A DNA stretch of 64,000 bases from Caulobacter sp. Its GTDB lineage: Bacteria; Pseudomonadota; Alphaproteobacteria; Caulobacterales; Caulobacteraceae. Under the pieces are notes generated by a model. That model ran no database searches. It had not been told where the DNA came from and saw nothing but the letters and a program-made list of their open reading frames with translations. Every line of letters starts with the position of its first letter. Positions within the stretch are counted from its first letter, which is position 1. Shown here in pieces: positions 44,170 through 53,005 of the stretch. The stretch spans positions 1 to 64,000 of the forward strand of contig JAUXMY010000043.1 in NCBI GenBank assembly GCA_030683005.1. Reading direction: 5' to 3'. A program made the position numbers and the translations under genes.

Positions 44170-45119
44170 AGGCGCCCTTCCGCATCTCGCGGGGCGTCAA
44201 GACATCCGCCGACACGGTGATGGTCGAGTTGCGGCGCGGCGCGGCGGTGGGCCGGGGAGAATCTGTTCCCTATCCGCGCTACGGCGAAAGCGTCGATGCG
44301 GTTGTCGCCCATCTGGAAAACGTGGGCGGCGCCTTCGAGTCGGGGGTGCCGGACGAGGCGCTGACCGCCATGCTGCCCGCCGGCGCCGCCCGCAACGCGC
44401 TGGACTGCGCGCTGTGGGACCTGCGCGCCCGGGAGACCGGCCGCACCGTCGCGGAGATGACGGGCCTCGCCCGTCCCGAGCGGCTGGCCTGCGCGGTGAC
44501 CGTCAGTCTGGACGAGCCGGAGGCCATGGCGGCGGCGGCGCGAGCCATCGCCGACGCTCCGGTGGTCAAGGTCAAGCTGGATAGCGACCTGATAGAACAG
44601 CGTCTGCTCGCCGTAGGTCAGGCGGCGCCCAATTCCCGACTCATCATCGATCCCAATGAAGGCTGGAGCATCGATATCCTCCGGGATGCCCGGCCCCTGC
44701 TGGCCCGCCTGAATATCGCCCTGATTGAGCAACCCCTGCCGGCGGACGACGACCATGCGCTGGCCGGTTTCGACCCGCCGGCCCCGGTCTGCGCGGACGA
44801 GTCGGTCCATACGGCGGACCAGCTTGCCGGCCTGAAGGACCGCTACCAGGCGATCAACATCAAGCTCGACAAGACGGGCGGTCTGACCGGGGCGATCGCC
44901 TTGCTGGCCGAGGCCCGGCGGCTCGGGTTCACCGTGATGACCGGCTGCATGGTCGGGTCATCCCTGGCGATCGCGCCGGCCCTGCACGTCGCCGGCGCGT
45001 CCGACTTCGCCGACCTCGACGGCCCGTGGTGGCTGGCCGGCGACTGGCCCTGCGGCGTCAAGGTCGAGGACGGCTGGATGACGCCGCCCGCCCGCGGTTT
45101 CTGGGGAGAACCCGGATAG
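44127..45119 (+). CDS. dgcA: N-acetyl-D-glutamate racemase DgcA (enolase superfamily)
   Basis: 330 residues, related to L-Ala-D/L-Glu epimerases (muconate-lactonizing subgroup). The N-terminal capping domain (WPLKAPFRISRGVKTSADTV) precedes the barrel with the catalytic lysine pair (VVKVKLDSD and INIKLDKTGG) and metal ligands in IIDPNEGW, ALIEQPLPAD and VCADESVHT. Next to dgcN it most likely interconverts N-acetyl-D- and N-acetyl-L-glutamate, as shown for DgcA; a dipeptide epimerase acting on peptidoglycan L-Ala-D-Glu is the alternative. The 43-base overlap with dgcN implies coupled translation. Product N-acetyl-L-Glu also enters arginine synthesis. Confidence 0.87.
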   Translation: MLRSFVVSRRRWPLKAPFRISRGVKTSADTVMVELRRGAAVGRGESVPYPRYGESVDAVVAHLENVGGAFESGVPDEALTAMLPAGAARNALDCALWDLRARETGRTVAEMTGLARPERLACAVTVSLDEPEAMAAAARAIADAPVVKVKLDSDLIEQRLLAVGQAAPNSRLIIDPNEGWSIDILRDARPLLARLNIALIEQPLPADDDHALAGFDPPAPVCADESVHTADQLAGLKDRYQAINIKLDKTGGLTGAIALLAEARRLGFTVMTGCMVGSSLAIAPALHVAGASDFADLDGPWWLAGDWPCGVKVEDGWMTPPARGFWGEPG

Positions 45120-45263
45120 GACGTATAAGGTTTGGTTATGACTTTCCGAAGGGTCGGAAAGGCTCAGGTTATTGGCTGCGGCCAGACGAACAGCGATCCT
45201 GCAAGAGACGGCGGTGCACAGGGCGGAAGGTCCGGCTTCGCGCACAAAAGGGGGTTACGGGAC
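45120..45263 (+). promoter_or_regulatory. Leader region of the TonB-receptor gene with an inverted repeat
   Basis: 144 bases between dgcA and the receptor gene. It contains a perfect 7-bp inverted repeat TTTCCGA (45143-45149) / TCGGAAA (45154-45160), with TATAAG at 45125. GACTTTCCGAAG (45140-45151) recurs at 58863 past the far end of the cluster. It may hold a second promoter or an operator. Confidence 0.4.
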
Positions 45264-48200
45264 ATGTCCCATAGAATCATCACGACATTTAAGTTCGCCC
45301 TGCTCGCGGGTGCGTCCCTGATCGCGACCAACGCCTGGGCGCAGGACGGCGGCGCCGAGGGCACCGAAGTCGAGGCCATCACCGTCGTCGGTTCCAACAT
45401 CAAGGGCGCCAAGGTGACGGGCGTGCTGCCGGTCACCGTGATGGAGGCCGACGACATCGACGCCACGGGCGCTACGAGCGGGGACGATCTGTTCCGCTCC
45501 ATCCCCCAGGCGGGCGATGTGACCTTCAACGAGGCGCGCTCGGCGGGCGGGATCAACGACGCCCGCGGCGATACGGCCTCGATCAACCTCCGTGGTCTCG
45601 GCACCGGCAACACCCTGATGCTGCTCAACGGCCGCCGCATGGTTCTTCACCCGGCGATCCAGGTCGAGAACCTGGTGCCGGTCGCGACCGTCAACACCAA
45701 CGCCATTCCGGTGAAGGGCATTCGGCGCGTCGAGGTTCTGCGCGACGGGGCGGCCGCCATCTACGGCACCGACGCCGTGGCCGGCGTGATCAACACCGTC
45801 CTCAAGTCGAGCTTCGACGGCTTCACGATCGACGCCGAATACACCCGGACCGAAGACTCCAACCAGGAGGAGTACGATCTGGGGTTCGAGTACGGCGTCG
45901 ACTTCAATGGCGGCAACAGCAACTTCTCGCTGTTCGGCTCCTACACCAAGCGTGACCCCCTCTACACGCGCGAGCGCGACTTCGCCGCCAACGCCGACCT
46001 TCGCGTTCGCGTTAATCGTCCGGACTGGATCGGGGATACCGATTTCCGCAACACGTCGATCGACACCCCCTGGGCCGAGTTCCAGCGGCTGACCAACTCG
46101 TTTGCTCCGTCGACGACCACGGCCCAGTACAACGGCGTGTCGCTGACCACGAGCGGCATCTTCCATGTCCAGCCGGCGACCAACGACGGCTGTATTGCGC
46201 CGGCAGGCCCCGACGTCTGCTACGACAACAGCACCCTCTCGACGATCAGCATCGACGAGAACCTGCGCTACAACCAGAATGAAGGTCGCACGCTCTGGTC
46301 GGACGTCGAGCGCGTCAACCTGTTCTCCTACTTCAACCACGAGTTCGACGGCGGCATCGAATTCTTCGCCGAGGCGGGCTTCTACGGCTCGAAGACCAAG
46401 GCCCAGCGCGAACAGGAAACCACGCTCGGCACCCAGCGGGTCATCGTGCCGATCACCGGCTACTGGAACCCGTTCGGCCCGACGGGCAGCCCCAACCGCC
46501 TGCCCCTGCTCACCGGCGTCGCCGCGGCCGGGGTGCCGATCGAGGTTCTCGACTACCGCCTCGTCGACGCGGGCAACCAGACCTACGAGGTCGATCAGTC
46601 CGTGCTTCGCTATCTCGCCGGCTTCCGCGGCGACTGGGCCGGCTGGGACTGGGAGTCGGCGCTGCTCTATTCGCGGGCCGAGACCGAGGACGTCATGTAC
46701 TCCCCGAGCATGACGCTGTTCCAGGCTGCGCTCTCGCGGACCGATGAGACCGCCTACAATCCGTTCAACGGCGGTGATCCGTTCAATCCCTCCGCCGGCG
46801 ACTCCTCGCCCAACCCCAAGTCGGTCATCGACAGCTTCATGGTCGATGTGACGCGCAAGTCGCACACTTCCATCGCGATGTGGGATTTCAAGCTGTCCAA
46901 GCCCGACCTCTTCACCCTTCCGGCCGGTTCGGTCGGGGTGGCGACCGGCGTGGAGCTGCGGCGCGAGACCTACGGCGACGACCGTGACGATCGCCTGGAC
47001 GGCACGATCACCTTCACCGATCTGGCCGGCGTAACCACCGGCAGCGACGTGATGGGCGTCAGCCCGACGCCCGACACTTCCGGCGCCCGCAATGTCCAGT
47101 CGACCTGGCTCGAGTTCGCCGTGCCGCTGGTGTCGCCGGACATGAACATCCCGATGGTCCGCTCGCTCGATCTGCAGCTGGCCGCCCGATACGAGAACTA
47201 CAGCGTCTTCGGCAGCACCGCGAAGCCCAAGATCGCCCTTTCCTGGTATCCGTTCGAATTCCTGCAGTTCCGCACCGCCTGGTCGGAAGGGTTCCGGGCC
47301 CCCAACCTGCCGCAGCTGTATGAGCGCGGCATCCAGCGCAGCAACGGCCGCACCGACTGGATCCGGTGCGAGGTGCAGGTGCGCAATGCCACGACCGCCA
47401 ACTTCGACACCTGCGCGGCCTCGGTGTCTGTGGTCAGCAACCGGTCGGGCAGCACGGACCTGACGCCCGAAGAGTCCGAGAACTTCACTGCCGGGATCGT
47501 GCTGCAGAGCACCTTCGTGCCGCAGGAGTACGGGCGCCTGACGCTGACTCTCGACTACTGGTCGGTGGAGCAGACCGACATCATCGGCCTGTTCGGCGAC
47601 GCCAACGCGCTCACCCTGGACTACTTCCTGCGCAAGAGCGGAAGCTCCAACCCGAACGTGATCCGGGCTGATCCGACGGCGCAGGACATCATCGACTTCA
47701 CCGCCGCCGGCCTGACCCCCGTCGGACGCGTGACCTCGGTCATCGACAACTACCGCAACCTCGGTCCGCGCGAGGTCGAGGGCGTCGATCTGGGCGTCTA
47801 CTACAAGATCGACTCCACGCCGCTCGGCGACTTCGACGTGAAGGTCAACGCCGCGCGCCTGCTGACCTTCTACCAGACGCCGGGGCCGGAGCAGCAGCTG
47901 CTGCTGGACGCCCAGGCCGTCGGCGGAGTCGATGTCGCCATCCCGATCGCCGGCGCCGACAGTCTCATCGAGCAGAACGGCCGGCCGAAGTGGCGCTGGT
48001 CGGCGACGGTGACCTGGCGCAAGGACCAGTGGGGTGCGGGCTACTACACCTCCTACGTCGGCGAGGTGAACGACACCAGCGCAACGCTGGCCGACGGCAC
48101 CCAGTGGCGGGTGGACGACTTCCAGACGCACAATCTCTACGTCCAGTACACCTTCGACAAGGGCGGCTGGATGGATGGGGCCCGCGTGCGCTTCGGCGGC

Positions 48201-48314
48201 CGGAACATCTTCAACACCCTGCCGCCTCTGGCCGACAACGAGCTTGGGTTCGTCGGTGAGTTGCACTCGCCGCGCGGAGCCAACTGGTACGCGTCGATCC
48301 GCAAGCGCTTCTAG
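45264..48314 (+). CDS. TonB-dependent outer-membrane receptor
   Basis: 1016 residues. Signal peptide at 1-26 (FKFALLAGASLIATNAWA|Q), TonB-box-like EAITVVGSNIKG near the mature N-terminus, a plug domain (about 45-170; DDLFRSIPQAGDVTFNEARS, INLRGLGTGNTLMLLNGRRM, VEVLRDGAAAIYGTDAVAGV), and a 22-stranded barrel ending in Phe (ANWYASIRKRF), as outer-membrane proteins do. These gated porins import molecules too large or scarce for porins, such as peptides, glycans and siderophores. Its place among gamma-glutamyltransferase and D-aminoacylase genes suggests a glutamyl-compound cargo; that is inference. In-frame ATG codons at 45132 are outside the signal peptide and rejected. Confidence 0.93.
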   Translation: MSHRIITTFKFALLAGASLIATNAWAQDGGAEGTEVEAITVVGSNIKGAKVTGVLPVTVMEADDIDATGATSGDDLFRSIPQAGDVTFNEARSAGGINDARGDTASINLRGLGTGNTLMLLNGRRMVLHPAIQVENLVPVATVNTNAIPVKGIRRVEVLRDGAAAIYGTDAVAGVINTVLKSSFDGFTIDAEYTRTEDSNQEEYDLGFEYGVDFNGGNSNFSLFGSYTKRDPLYTRERDFAANADLRVRVNRPDWIGDTDFRNTSIDTPWAEFQRLTNSFAPSTTTAQYNGVSLTTSGIFHVQPATNDGCIAPAGPDVCYDNSTLSTISIDENLRYNQNEGRTLWSDVERVNLFSYFNHEFDGGIEFFAEAGFYGSKTKAQREQETTLGTQRVIVPITGYWNPFGPTGSPNRLPLLTGVAAAGVPIEVLDYRLVDAGNQTYEVDQSVLRYLAGFRGDWAGWDWESALLYSRAETEDVMYSPSMTLFQAALSRTDETAYNPFNGGDPFNPSAGDSSPNPKSVIDSFMVDVTRKSHTSIAMWDFKLSKPDLFTLPAGSVGVATGVELRRETYGDDRDDRLDGTITFTDLAGVTTGSDVMGVSPTPDTSGARNVQSTWLEFAVPLVSPDMNIPMVRSLDLQLAARYENYSVFGSTAKPKIALSWYPFEFLQFRTAWSEGFRAPNLPQLYERGIQRSNGRTDWIRCEVQVRNATTANFDTCAASVSVVSNRSGSTDLTPEESENFTAGIVLQSTFVPQEYGRLTLTLDYWSVEQTDIIGLFGDANALTLDYFLRKSGSSNPNVIRADPTAQDIIDFTAAGLTPVGRVTSVIDNYRNLGPREVEGVDLGVYYKIDSTPLGDFDVKVNAARLLTFYQTPGPEQQLLLDAQAVGGVDVAIPIAGADSLIEQNGRPKWRWSATVTWRKDQWGAGYYTSYVGEVNDTSATLADGTQWRVDDFQTHNLYVQYTFDKGGWMDGARVRFGGRNIFNTLPPLADNELGFVGELHSPRGANWYASIRKRF

Positions 48315-48344
48315 CGCCCGGTCGCAGGTCCTAGGGAGTTCGCC

Positions 48345-49970
48345 ATGATCCGGCCCCCGCGCCGAGGAACGCCACAGGTGCGCCTGCCGTGGATCGGAGC
48401 CGTCGTCATGGCGGCTCTGGCCCTCGGCGGGTCGCGCGGCGGCGCTGTCGAGGCGGGACAGTCCCGCCTCGATCTGCTCCTGCGCGGCGGGCAGGTGATC
48501 GACGGAACCGGCGCACCCGCGCGCCGGGCCGACGTCGGCGTCATCGGCGACCGCATCGTCCTGGTCGGAGACGGGCAGGGGCGCGACGCGGACCGGGTTG
48601 TCGATGTCTCCGGCCTGATCGTGGCGCCGGGGTTCATCGATCCCCACACCCACGCCGGATCCGATCTTGCCTCTGACGACGAGGCGGTTCGCGCGAGCCT
48701 CAACTATCTCACCCAGGGCGTGACGACGGTCCTGATCGGCAACGATGGCGATGGCAGGCCCGATATCGCGGCCCAGCTTGATCGGGCCGGCCGGCGCGGC
48801 GTCGGCGTCAACGTCGCCGGCTTCGTCGGCTTCGGCGCCGTGCGCAGGGCCGTGGTCGGGCAGGCCGACCGCGCGCCGACCGCCGCCGAGCTGGCGCGGA
48901 TGAAGACCCTGGTCGCCGGGGCGATGTGCGAGGGCGCTGTCGGCTTTTCGACCGGCCTCTACTATGCGCCGCAGAGCTTCGCGACCACGGACGAGGTCAT
49001 CGCCCTGGCGCGCGAGGCGGCCACGCGCGGCGGCGTCTACGACAGTCATCTGCGCGACGAAGGCTCCGACAACATCGGCCTGCTCGCCGCCGTGGAGGAG
49101 GCGCTGCGCGTGGGTCGCGAGGCGGGGATGCCGGTTCATTTCGCCCACATCAAGGCGCTGGGCGTCGACGTTCACGGCAAGGCGGCCGAGGTTATCGCCC
49201 TGATCGAGACCGAGCGGGCGAAGGGGCGGAGCATTACCGCCGACCACTATCCCTGGTCGGCCTCCGGCACCCGGGTCTCCAACGCCCTGATGCCGCGCTG
49301 GGCGATGGATGGCGGCGAGGCGGCGCTGAAGGCGCGGCTGGCCGATCCGGCGCTGCGCGACCGGCTGGTGGCCGACATCACCGACAATCTGCGCCGCCGC
49401 GGCGGTCCCGCCTCGCTGCTGCTCACGTCCGGTCCCTTCGCCGGCAAGCGGCTGGGCGAGTTGGCGCTCGCCTGGGCCGTTGATCCTGTCGAGGCCGCGA
49501 TCCGGGTTGTCCGCGACAAGGGCGACGCCCGGGTGGCCAGCTTCAACATGACCGACGCGGACATATCGGCTTTTGCCGTGCAGCCCTGGGTCATGACCGG
49601 GTCGGACGGCAGCCCGGGCCATCCGCGCAAGTACGGCACCTTCCCGCTGGCCTGGACGCGGTTCGTGACCCAGGGGCGGCTGCTGACGCCGGAACAGTAC
49701 GTGCGCCGTAGCTCGGGTCTGGCGGCCGATACCTTCGGCCTTGAAGGCCGCGGGTATCTCGCGGTGGGCAAGTTCGCCGACGTCGTGGTCCTCGATCCGG
49801 CGACCTTCGCCGCCCGGGCCGACTACGAGCATCCGACCCGGCTTTCGACGGGGGTGCGATGGGCCCTCGTCAATGGCCGCCCGGCAATCGAAGATGGACG
49901 TCCGACTCTGGCGCTCGCCGGCAAGGGCCTGCGCCGTCCCGTCCATCCCGAATGGAAGTGCCCTGCATGA
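48345..49970 (+). CDS. Exported D-aminoacylase-like amidohydrolase
   Basis: A 541-residue amidohydrolase related to N-acyl-D-amino-acid deacylases. An N-terminal hydrophobic segment (WIGAVVMAALALGGSRGG) suggests export or membrane anchoring. Zinc-site motifs: PGFIDPHTHAGSD, YDSHLRDEGSDN, VHFAHIKALG and MTGSDGSPGHPRKYGTF. Where classical D-aminoacylases have a zinc-ligand Cys after the TTVVVGN strand, this protein reads TTVLIGNDGDG, so the metal site differs. Probable substrates are N-acyl-D-amino acids such as N-acyl-D-glutamate, but beta-lactam-like or dipeptide amides are open. The ribosome site is AGGGAG. Its stop overlaps the next start (ATGA). Confidence 0.85.
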   Translation: MIRPPRRGTPQVRLPWIGAVVMAALALGGSRGGAVEAGQSRLDLLLRGGQVIDGTGAPARRADVGVIGDRIVLVGDGQGRDADRVVDVSGLIVAPGFIDPHTHAGSDLASDDEAVRASLNYLTQGVTTVLIGNDGDGRPDIAAQLDRAGRRGVGVNVAGFVGFGAVRRAVVGQADRAPTAAELARMKTLVAGAMCEGAVGFSTGLYYAPQSFATTDEVIALAREAATRGGVYDSHLRDEGSDNIGLLAAVEEALRVGREAGMPVHFAHIKALGVDVHGKAAEVIALIETERAKGRSITADHYPWSASGTRVSNALMPRWAMDGGEAALKARLADPALRDRLVADITDNLRRRGGPASLLLTSGPFAGKRLGELALAWAVDPVEAAIRVVRDKGDARVASFNMTDADISAFAVQPWVMTGSDGSPGHPRKYGTFPLAWTRFVTQGRLLTPEQYVRRSSGLAADTFGLEGRGYLAVGKFADVVVLDPATFAARADYEHPTRLSTGVRWALVNGRPAIEDGRPTLALAGKGLRRPVHPEWKCPA

Positions 49971-51271
49971 CCGAAGTCTCCAATCCTCCCGCGGACCAGC
50001 CGAAGCAGCCCGGCCCCCTGGGCCGTGTCGCCGGCCTGTGGTTCGCCGTGCCGCTGTGGCAGCGCATCATCGCTTCGCTGCTGCTGGGCGGCGTCGTCGG
50101 CTACCTCTGGGGCCCGGGCGCCGCGTCGATCAAGTGGATCGGCGACCTGTTCGTGCTGCTGATCCGCATGGCCGTGATCCCGCTGGTTCTGGTGACCATC
50201 GTCTCGGGCGTCGCGGCGCTGGGCGACCCCCGCCGCCTCGGCTCCATCGGGGTCAAGACGCTGCTGCTTTACCTGTTCACCACGACCATCGCCGTGGTCG
50301 TCGGCCTGTCGCTGGGCGCCTTCGCCCAGCCCGGTCTGGGCGCCGATTTCTCGGCCGCCACGCCGCAGGTGCTGAACACCACCGAGTCGGTGGGTCTGAA
50401 GATCACCGACGTCGTGCCTGCCAACGTCTTCAAGGCGCTGGCCGACGGGGCGCTGCTGCCGACCATCTTCTTCGCGCTGCTGCTGGGATCGGCGATCCTG
50501 GCCACCGGCGAGAAGGCCAGGCCGCTGGCCTCCCTGTTCGAGGCGGCGTCCGAGGTGATGCTCAAGGTCGTCGCCATCATCATGGAACTGGCGCCCTTCG
50601 GCGTCTTCGCCCTGATCGCCACGGTCATGGGCACGACGGGCCTGGGCGTGTTCGCCAGCATCGGCGTCCTGGCCCTCTGCGTGCTCGGCGGCTCGATGTT
50701 CCAGAGCTTCATCGTCCACGGCCTGGTCGTGCGGCTGATGGCCTGGCTGCCGGTGGTTCCGTTCTTCCGGGGCATCACCGACGCCATGCTGGTCGCCTTC
50801 TCGACCTCGTCCAGCTCCGCCACCCTGCCGGTGGCGATGCGGGTCGCCGAGGAGAACCTCGGCATCAAGCCGGCGGTGGTCTCCACGGCCCTGCCTCTGG
50901 GCACAACGGTCAGCATGGACGGTACGGCCCTCTACATCGGCCTGCTCGCCACCTTCGCCGCCCAGGCTTTCGGCGTTCAACTCAGTCTCGAGCAGTACCT
51001 GCTGATCGGCGTCACCACGGTGATGGTCGCAGTCGGCACCGCGCCGGTGCCCTCGGCCTCGCTGTTCATGCTGGCCGGCGTGCTGACCACCTTCGGGATT
51101 ACGCCCGAGCAGACCGCCATCCTGGTCGGCTTCATCCTGCCCTTTGACCGGGTCCTCGACATGATCCGGACGGTTCCCAACAACACCAGCGACCTCGCCG
51201 TGGCGACCGTGGTGGCCCGTTGGGAGAACGAAATCGATGTCGAGATCTACAAATCTTCGAAGGATGTCTGA
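49967..51271 (+). CDS. Dicarboxylate/amino acid:cation symporter (DAACS/GltP type)
   Basis: A 434-residue inner-membrane transporter with eight helices and two re-entrant loops. HP1-like serine loop AFSTSSSSATLPVAM and the MDGTALY stretch in helix 7 (PLGTTVSMDGTALYIG) are present. Helix 8 keeps all residues that hold an acidic amino acid in the archaeal homologue GltPh: Asp398, Arg401, Thr402 and Asn405 (LDMIRTVPNNTSDL). Arg401 argues for glutamate/aspartate rather than neutral amino acids. D-aspartate and in some members D-glutamate are accepted. The ATGA overlap with the amidohydrolase gene and the 3-base gap to ggt indicate one transcript. Confidence 0.93.
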   Translation: MTEVSNPPADQPKQPGPLGRVAGLWFAVPLWQRIIASLLLGGVVGYLWGPGAASIKWIGDLFVLLIRMAVIPLVLVTIVSGVAALGDPRRLGSIGVKTLLLYLFTTTIAVVVGLSLGAFAQPGLGADFSAATPQVLNTTESVGLKITDVVPANVFKALADGALLPTIFFALLLGSAILATGEKARPLASLFEAASEVMLKVVAIIMELAPFGVFALIATVMGTTGLGVFASIGVLALCVLGGSMFQSFIVHGLVVRLMAWLPVVPFFRGITDAMLVAFSTSSSSATLPVAMRVAEENLGIKPAVVSTALPLGTTVSMDGTALYIGLLATFAAQAFGVQLSLEQYLLIGVTTVMVAVGTAPVPSASLFMLAGVLTTFGITPEQTAILVGFILPFDRVLDMIRTVPNNTSDLAVATVVARWENEIDVEIYKSSKDV

Positions 51272-51274
51272 CCC

Positions 51275-53005
51275 ATGCGCATGATCCGGTTCTGGCTGGC
51301 GGCCCTCGCGGCCCTGTCGGTGGCCATCGCGCCGCTGGCTCAGGCCCAGCCGCAACGCCGCCAGCTCCTCGAGTACCCGTCCATCCACCATCCGGTGGTG
51401 GGCACGAGGGGCATGGTGGTCAGCCAGAACGCGATCGCCACAGAGGTCGGGGCCGAGATCCTGCGCAAGGGCGGCAACGCCGTCGACGCCGCCGTGGCCG
51501 TGGGCTTCGCCCTCGCGGTCACCCTGCCCCGGGCCGGCAACATCGGCGGCGACGGCTTCATGCTGGTGTATATGGCCGAGACCGGAAAGTCGGTCGTCCT
51601 CGACTTCCGCTCCGTCGCGCCGGTCGCCGCGAAGCCGGACATGTTCGTCAACAAGGACGGCGAGGAAACGGCGCGGGCGTCGCGGGGCTACCGCGCCCCG
51701 GCCGTGCCCGGCACGGTCGCCGGCCTGGCCCTGGCCCACGGCCAGTACGGCAAGCTGCCCTGGAAGGATGTCGTCATGCCGGCCTGGCGGCTGGCGGCCG
51801 AGGGCGTCGTGCTGACCCCTGACGAGGCGTTCGTCTTCAGCTGGGCGCAGGAGCGGATGACCGAAAGCGCCGCCGGCCAGCGGACCTTCTACAAGCCCGG
51901 CGGCGAGCTCTACAAAGCTGGCGAGACCCTGAAGCAGCCCGACCTCGCCTGGTCCCTGCAACAGATCGCCGATCACGGCGCCGACGCCTTCTACAAGGGC
52001 GAGATCGCCCGCCGCTTCGCAGCCGACATGAAGGCCAACAACGGCCTGATCACCATGGAAGACCTCGCCGCCTACCGCCCGGTGGTGCGCGAGCCGTTGA
52101 TGGGGACCTACCGCGGCTACACGGTGGCGACCACGCCGCCGGCCAGCGCGGGGGGCGCCACCCTGCTGCAGATGCTCAACACCCTGGAGCACTTCGACCT
52201 CAAGGCGCTCGGCGGCGCCGGCTCCTCGGGCGCGCTGCATGTCATGGCTGAGGCGATGAAGCTGGCCTACGCCGACCGCTACCGGTTCCTGGGCGACACC
52301 GACTTCGTGAAGGTCCCGCTGAAGGGCTTCACCTCCAAGGCCTACGGCGCCGAGCGGGCCAGACTGATCGATGTCGACAGGGCCAAGCCCGCCAGGGCGC
52401 TCGGCGCCGGCGATCCCTGGAAGTTCGAGAGCCCCAGCACCACCCACTACAGCGTCGCGGACGCGGCGGGGAACGTGGTCAGCACGACCTACACCCTGGG
52501 CGCCGACTTCGGCTCGGGCGTGATGATCGAGGGGACGGGCTTTGTCCTCAACAACCAGATGAACAACTACAGCCACGAGCAGGCGTTCAAGGCGGCGGAG
52601 ACGGGCGGCCCGGCGCCGCTGAACGCCATGGCCCCCGGCAAGCGGATGCTGTCGACGATGATGCCGACCATCGTCTTCAAGGACGGCAAGCCCTGGCTGA
52701 TCACCGGCACGCCCGGCGGCAGCACGATCATCGACACCGTGCTGCAGGTGATCGTCAACGTCGTCGACTTCGACCTCAACATCGCCGAGGCGACCCATCA
52801 GCCGCGCATCTTCCAGGCGGCGACGGACACGCTCGAGGTCGAGCCCAACTTCAATCCCGACACCATCGCGGCGTTCCGCGCCAAGGGGCATCCGGTGAAG
52901 ACCGCCGAGACCATGGGCAGCGCCCAGTCCATCATGATCGACAAGGGCCTGTTCCTGGGCGCCGCTGATCCGCGCCGTCCGGGCGCGCTGGCGGTGGCGC
53001 CGTGA
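51275..53005 (+). CDS. Gamma-glutamyltransferase 1 with altered amino-group pocket
   Basis: A 576-residue exported Ntn-hydrolase (signal peptide FWLAALAALSVAIAPLAQA, cleavage near residue 25). The proenzyme is cleaved before Thr389 (PSTTHYSVAD) to a large and small subunit. The gamma-glutamyl carboxylate Arg is R112 (LDFRSVAP) and the oxyanion GTPGGS is in place. Residues that hold the free alpha-amino group in the E. coli enzyme are changed: Asn411 to Gly409, Asp433 to Asn431 (NNQMNNYS), Ser463 to Thr461. It may thus prefer substrates whose amino group is acylated, e.g. inner gamma-glutamyl residues. It is followed by ggt2 with a 4-base overlap. Confidence 0.88.
   Translation: MRMIRFWLAALAALSVAIAPLAQAQPQRRQLLEYPSIHHPVVGTRGMVVSQNAIATEVGAEILRKGGNAVDAAVAVGFALAVTLPRAGNIGGDGFMLVYMAETGKSVVLDFRSVAPVAAKPDMFVNKDGEETARASRGYRAPAVPGTVAGLALAHGQYGKLPWKDVVMPAWRLAAEGVVLTPDEAFVFSWAQERMTESAAGQRTFYKPGGELYKAGETLKQPDLAWSLQQIADHGADAFYKGEIARRFAADMKANNGLITMEDLAAYRPVVREPLMGTYRGYTVATTPPASAGGATLLQMLNTLEHFDLKALGGAGSSGALHVMAEAMKLAYADRYRFLGDTDFVKVPLKGFTSKAYGAERARLIDVDRAKPARALGAGDPWKFESPSTTHYSVADAAGNVVSTTYTLGADFGSGVMIEGTGFVLNNQMNNYSHEQAFKAAETGGPAPLNAMAPGKRMLSTMMPTIVFKDGKPWLITGTPGGSTIIDTVLQVIVNVVDFDLNIAEATHQPRIFQAATDTLEVEPNFNPDTIAAFRAKGHPVKTAETMGSAQSIMIDKGLFLGAADPRRPGALAVAP

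Noticed and set aside
45255..49946. A minus-strand open frame of over 1500 codons opposite the TonB receptor and amidohydrolase genes
   Set aside because: Its translation is Gly/Val/Arg/Asp-rich with no domain; it mirrors the high GC3 bias of the plus-strand genes, which have signal peptides, motifs and tight operon spacing.
49823..52891. A minus-strand open frame of over 1000 codons opposite the symporter and ggt1
   Set aside because: Low-complexity His/Asp/Gly/Arg-rich translation; antisense shadow of well supported genes.
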